Source: Acidimicrobiaceae bacterium (lineage in GTDB: Bacteria > Actinomycetota > Acidimicrobiia > Acidimicrobiales > Ilumatobacteraceae). Taken from it: a DNA stretch of 9,234 bases. The translations under genes were made by a program, and so were the position numbers. The notes beneath the pieces were generated by a model. It did no database searches. It saw only the letters and a list, made by a program, of their open reading frames with translations, and was not told the DNA's origin. The stretch covers positions 1-9,234 of the forward strand of contig VFMC01000401.1 in the NCBI GenBank assembly GCA_006515795.1. The letters run 5' to 3'. Of the stretch, positions 6,338-9,234 are shown piece by piece (position 1 is the stretch's first letter; the number at the start of each line of letters is the position of its first letter).

Positions 6338-8716
6338 TCAGCCGGCCTCGGCGTCGCGGAGGAGCTCGTACTCCTCGACGGTCATCAGCACAGCACGCGC
6401 CTTTGACCCCTCACTGGGGCCGACGATGCCTCGTTGCTCGAGCAGGTCCATGATCCGACCGGCGCGAGCGAAGCCGACCTTCAGCTTGCGCTGCAACATC
6501 GAGGTGGACCCGAGTTGGCTGCGCACCACCAGCTCGACCGCCTGACGCATCAGCGTCTCGTCATCGTCGTCGCCGCTCGATCCCGAGCCCGATGCGGCGA
6601 AAAGGCTGCTGCCCGACCCTCCCTCGTCGTCGCCCTCGACTCCCGCCACGTACTGCGGTTCGGGACCTTGGCGGCGCCAGTGGGCGACGATCTTGCGCAC
6701 CTCCTCCTCGCTCACGAACGAGCCCTGGATGCGCTGGGCGACGTTCGAGTTGCCGGGGAGCAGCAACATGTCGCCCTTGCCGACGAGCTTCTCGGCGCCG
6801 GGTTGGTCGAGGATCACCCGGCTGTCGGTGAGCGACGACACGGCGAACGCCATGCGCGCCGGCACGTTGGCCTTGATCACGCCGGTGATCACGTTAACGC
6901 TCGGCCGCTGAGTGGCGACGATGAGGTGGATGCCGACGGCACGCGCCTTCTGGGCGATGCGGGTGATGCTCTCCTCGACGTCGCGGGCGGCCACCATCAT
7001 CAAGTCGTTCAACTCGTCGACCACCACCACGATGTACGGAAGCCGCTCGAGCTGTCGTGCCTCGTCGAGATCGTCGGCCGCGGCGAGGAATGGGTCGCCT
7101 TGCAGCTCACCACGGTCGAACGCGGCGTTGTAGCCGGTGATGTCGCGGAAGCCCACCTCGAACAACAGGTCGTAGCGGCGCTCCATCTCCTTCACTGCCC
7201 AGCCGAGCGCGTTGGCCGCCTTCTTCGGGTTGGTGACCGGTTGGGTGAGCAGGTGCGGCATCAGCCGCACCTGGTCGGGCGTGGTGCGCATGAGCATCGA
7301 AGTGATGATGCAGTTGATGCCGCTCGACTTGCCGGCACCCGTCGCGCCGGCGATGAGCAGGTGCGGTGTGGTGGCCAGGTTGAGGAACACCGAGCGGCCG
7401 GCGATGTCCTTGCCGATGGCGACGTCGAGGGGATGGTTCGCTGTCTTGGCCTCGGTGGAGCCCATGATGTCGCCAAGGGCAACGAGCTGTCGGGTGTGGT
7501 TCGGAACCTCGACGCCGATCGCCGAACGACCGGGGATCGGTGCAAGGATGCGCACATCGGTGGCGGCCATGGCGTAGGCGATGTCGCGGTTGAGGCTGGT
7601 GATGCGCGCAACCTTGACGCCCGATCCGAGCTCGAGCTCGTAGCGGGTGACGGTGGGGCCAACGGTCTGGCCGAGCAACTTGGTCTCGACGCCGTGCGAG
7701 TCGAGCGAGTCGACGAGGGTGCGGCCGCGAGCCTCGACCTCGGCCTTGTTGACGGTCTGGGCCTCGCTGCGATGCAAGAACGTGGCGGGCGGCAGGACCC
7801 AGTGACCGCGTTGCGCGCCGGGCCCGAGATCGAGCTCGCTCTGCTCGCCCGGCGCACCGTCGAAAGGGCCGGCGGGCGGCTTGGCGCGGGAACGCTTCGC
7901 CTTCGGCGGATCGGCCCACACGTCGTCGCCGGAAGCGTCGTAGAGACTGGGCCCCGGGCGTTCGTGGTCGCCGGTGTCGCGTTCGCTGTCGAGCGTGGAG
8001 ATGTCGCCGAACACGGTGCGGGCCCGTCGGGCCGCCTTGCCGATGGGTAGGGCCACGGCCCCGACGCCGCGACCGGTCTGGGTCATCAACGCCTTGATGG
8101 TGGAGCCGGTGATCAGCAGGACGCCGCCGACGAACAACGCGAGGAACACGACGATGGCTCCGGCGTCGGCGATCAACGACTTCAGCGGTTCGCCGACGAG
8201 GGCTCCGATCCAACCGCCGGCGGTGCCGAAGGCGTCGAAGTCGGCCATCAACTTGTCGGGACCGCGCACGACGTGGAGCAGACCGAGCAGCGCCACGGCC
8301 GACATGCCCCAGCCGAGCACGAGTCGCACTCGGTTCTCACTTCGACCGCGATGCACGAGCGCGGCACCCACCCCTACCAGCGCGATCGGCACGACGTAGC
8401 GACCGAGACCGGTGAACCACCCGACCAGCGTCTCCACTCCCCGTCCGACCGGACCGGCGAGACCTGCGTAGATCGCCAGGCCGATCAGCACCCCGGCGGC
8501 GATGAGACCGATGCCGAGGAACTCGTGCTCTCGTCCGTCGATGGCCGACCGCAACTCGGCCGCGGCCTGGTCGCGCCGTGAGCCGCGGGGCGGTGTGGCG
8601 CTCTTGGTGGAGGATCTGGTGGAAGCGCGCGCCCCCGGGCGCGACGTGGCACGCGACGAATCGTGCGCCGGGGTGGATTTCGAGCTTCGGCGCTGGCCGG
8701 CGCCGTAGGTGGCCAT
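6338..8716 (-). CDS. ftsK: DNA translocase FtsK/SpoIIIE, with an apparent in-frame internal deletion
   Basis: FtsK pumps chromosomal DNA at the division septum. With the ATG at 8716 it has 792 residues: a basic Ser/Arg-rich start (about 5-50), four membrane segments (about 67-87, 107-123, 130-150, 185-205), a short linker, then the motor. The motor shows GPTVTRYELELG (about 353-364), RILAPIPGRSAIGVEVPN, Walker A GATGAGKS (457-464), Walker B IVVVVDELNDLM (562-573), and ATQRPSV. After an acidic Gly/Ser linker (about 696-720), a C-terminal gamma domain (about 722-785, SMLQRKLKVGFARAGRIMDLLE) recognises orienting DNA sites in known FtsK proteins. At residues 485/486, QVRL is followed directly by MPHLLTQPVTNPKKAA; relatives have about 15 more residues there, including the conserved ILIDPK-VE segment. 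The frame is kept (junction at 7261/7262). A TTG at 8725 could add three residues but overlaps the -10 motif. Confidence 0.95.
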   Translation of the reverse strand: MATYGAGQRRSSKSTPAHDSSRATSRPGARASTRSSTKSATPPRGSRRDQAAAELRSAIDGREHEFLGIGLIAAGVLIGLAIYAGLAGPVGRGVETLVGWFTGLGRYVVPIALVGVGAALVHRGRSENRVRLVLGWGMSAVALLGLLHVVRGPDKLMADFDAFGTAGGWIGALVGEPLKSLIADAGAIVVFLALFVGGVLLITGSTIKALMTQTGRGVGAVALPIGKAARRARTVFGDISTLDSERDTGDHERPGPSLYDASGDDVWADPPKAKRSRAKPPAGPFDGAPGEQSELDLGPGAQRGHWVLPPATFLHRSEAQTVNKAEVEARGRTLVDSLDSHGVETKLLGQTVGPTVTRYELELGSGVKVARITSLNRDIAYAMAATDVRILAPIPGRSAIGVEVPNHTRQLVALGDIMGSTEAKTANHPLDVAIGKDIAGRSVFLNLATTPHLLIAGATGAGKSSGINCIITSMLMRTTPDQVRLMPHLLTQPVTNPKKAANALGWAVKEMERRYDLLFEVGFRDITGYNAAFDRGELQGDPFLAAADDLDEARQLERLPYIVVVVDELNDLMMVAARDVEESITRIAQKARAVGIHLIVATQRPSVNVITGVIKANVPARMAFAVSSLTDSRVILDQPGAEKLVGKGDMLLLPGNSNVAQRIQGSFVSEEEVRKIVAHWRRQGPEPQYVAGVEGDDEGGSGSSLFAASGSGSSGDDDDETLMRQAVELVVRSQLGSTSMLQRKLKVGFARAGRIMDLLEQRGIVGPSEGSKARAVLMTVEEYELLRDAEAG
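7250..7273. repeat. Perfect 10-bp inverted repeat at the ftsK deletion junction
   Basis: CAGGTGCGGC (7250-7259) and GCCGCACCTG (7264-7273) are exact reverse complements around a 4-base loop. The point where FtsK lacks about 15 expected residues lies within this loop. The arms encode the conserved residues on both sides (QVR and PHL), so in an intact gene they would flank the missing stretch. Confidence 0.85.
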
Positions 8717-8718
8717 GG

Positions 8719-8731
8719 GCGTCAAGCTACC
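8719..8731 (-). promoter_or_regulatory. ftsK promoter, -10 TAGCTT, probably leaderless
   Basis: The minus strand reads GGTAGCTTGACGC (8731 to 8719). The TAGCTT hexamer (8729 to 8724) is followed by 7 bases and the ATG at 8716; there is no Shine-Dalgarno sequence. It differs from the rimO promoter motif at one of 13 positions. It supports the ATG at 8716 rather than the TTG at 8725 as the start. Confidence 0.5.
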
Positions 8732-8750
8732 AAGGGGGCGCGCGGCGGCT

Positions 8751-8767
8751 GGGGCACCCCCCGCCCC
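8751..8767 (-). terminator. Possible hairpin after the lipoprotein gene
   Basis: GGGGC (8751-8755) and GCCCC (8763-8767) can form a 5-bp stem with a 7-base loop, 13 bases after the stop of the upstream gene and before the ftsK promoter. There is no U-run, and such short GC stems are common here, so this is weak. Confidence 0.25.
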
Positions 8768-8780
8768 GCGGTGCGTCCGA

Positions 8781-9234
8781 TCAGACCGGGTCGCCGCTCA
8801 GCACAGCGCCGTTCGGGGCCACTTCGACGATGAGCTGGCCGCCGGCCTGGGACGTGACCACCACCGAGTAGCGCACCGCTTCGGCGGGGCCGCCCACCAC
8901 CTCGAAAACGGTCGGGACGGAATCGGGCAGTTCGGCCGCGACGCACGAGGTGACGCGACGCGGATCGAAATCGAGCTCATCGGCGGCGAAGGTGCTGCCC
9001 GATGCCCCCGCCAACGGTTCGTCGGACGTGAGCGCGCCCCCGACGAAGACGAACGGGATGGCCTCGGCGCCGCCGTCGCCGGCGACGAACAGGTTCACCA
9101 GAAGGTCTGTGGCGTTGATCTCGTAGTACCGCTGTGCGCCACCGAGCTCGGCCTCCACCGCAGCCACCGCGTCGGCGATCGCGTCGACGCGCAGCACCGG
9201 ATCGGCCGGCGAGCACGCCGCGCCAACCGGGGCC
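8781..9234 (-). CDS. Hypothetical exported protein, possible lipoprotein (N-terminus cut by window edge)
   Basis: The frame enters at the right edge and runs for 150 residues to the stop at 8781. The first visible residues are APVGAACSPADP, which look like the end of a lipoprotein signal peptide with C7 as the lipidated cysteine, although a Gly at -3 is unusual and the hydrophobic core is outside the window. The rest is acidic and mostly strand-like, with an initial helix (DAIADAVAAVEAELGG), then YYEINATDLLVNLFVA, a Gly/Ala-rich middle, and a closing stretch rich in Val. I do not recognise a family. A GTG at 9197 could be a start but would discard the cysteine, so I take the longer open frame as real. 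Function unknown. A second Cys (TSC) near residue 100 could pair with another in the mature protein only if C7 is not lipidated. Confidence 0.65.
   Translation of the reverse strand, partial: APVGAACSPADPVLRVDAIADAVAAVEAELGGAQRYYEINATDLLVNLFVAGDGGAEAIPFVFVGGALTSDEPLAGASGSTFAADELDFDPRRVTSCVAAELPDSVPTVFEVVGGPAEAVRYSVVVTSQAGGQLIVEVAPNGAVLSGDPV

Noticed and set aside
5017..6453. 478-codon plus-strand open frame
   Set aside because: It runs opposite rimO, whose motifs are unmistakable; it has no recognisable domain.
6434..8050. 538-codon plus-strand open frame
   Set aside because: It is the reverse of ftsK; its His/Asp/Val/Leu-rich sequence mirrors the codon bias of the real gene.

Overview
All eight genes in this GC-rich window (I estimate roughly two-thirds G+C) lie on the minus strand, so the region is best read from 9234 down to 1. 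Gene content and protein style point to a high-GC actinobacterium, most likely class Acidimicrobiia. The reasons are the FtsK / RimO / PgsA / CinA order, a CarD-type RNA polymerase-binding protein, an actinobacterial-style glutamine synthetase-like enzyme, and promoters that suggest leaderless transcripts. The class assignment is inference from remembered family sequences. I see no mobile element, CRISPR array, tRNA or rRNA.

Layout in transcription order: (1) the C-terminal part of a probable exported lipoprotein, cut by the right edge (8781-9234). (2) ftsK, DNA translocase (6338-8716), with its own promoter and followed by a long inverted repeat that probably ends transcription. (3) A tight rimO-pgsA-cinA cluster (5035-6246, 4463-5032, 3316-4456) with gaps of 2 and 6 bases, headed by a promoter almost identical to that of ftsK. 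(4) A 210-base spacer with a triple 10-bp repeat, then carD (2652-3105) overlapping by 4 bases a DUF885 metallopeptidase-like gene (1015-2655). (5) A glutamine synthetase family gene (1-969) with a possible leaderless promoter, cut by the left edge.

Most of this is ordinary housekeeping: chromosome segregation (FtsK), ribosomal protein S12 modification (RimO), phospholipid head-group synthesis (PgsA), NAD-related salvage (CinA) and transcription initiation (CarD).

The unusual feature is a series of short internal deletions in otherwise well conserved genes. FtsK lacks about 15 residues just before the conserved PHLL segment. RimO lacks about 25-30 residues after the radical SAM cysteines. 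CinA lacks the catalytic-serine segment of its amidase domain (with a frameshift) and probably part of its C-terminus. CarD lacks about 26 residues in the middle (with a frameshift). Three of the five junctions sit in the loop of a perfect short inverted repeat, the one in ftsK having 10-bp arms. Five such losses in housekeeping genes in 4.3 kb look more like hairpin-associated dropouts in the sequence record (polymerase jumping or assembly collapse) than natural evolution, but a real process cannot be excluded from the sequence alone.
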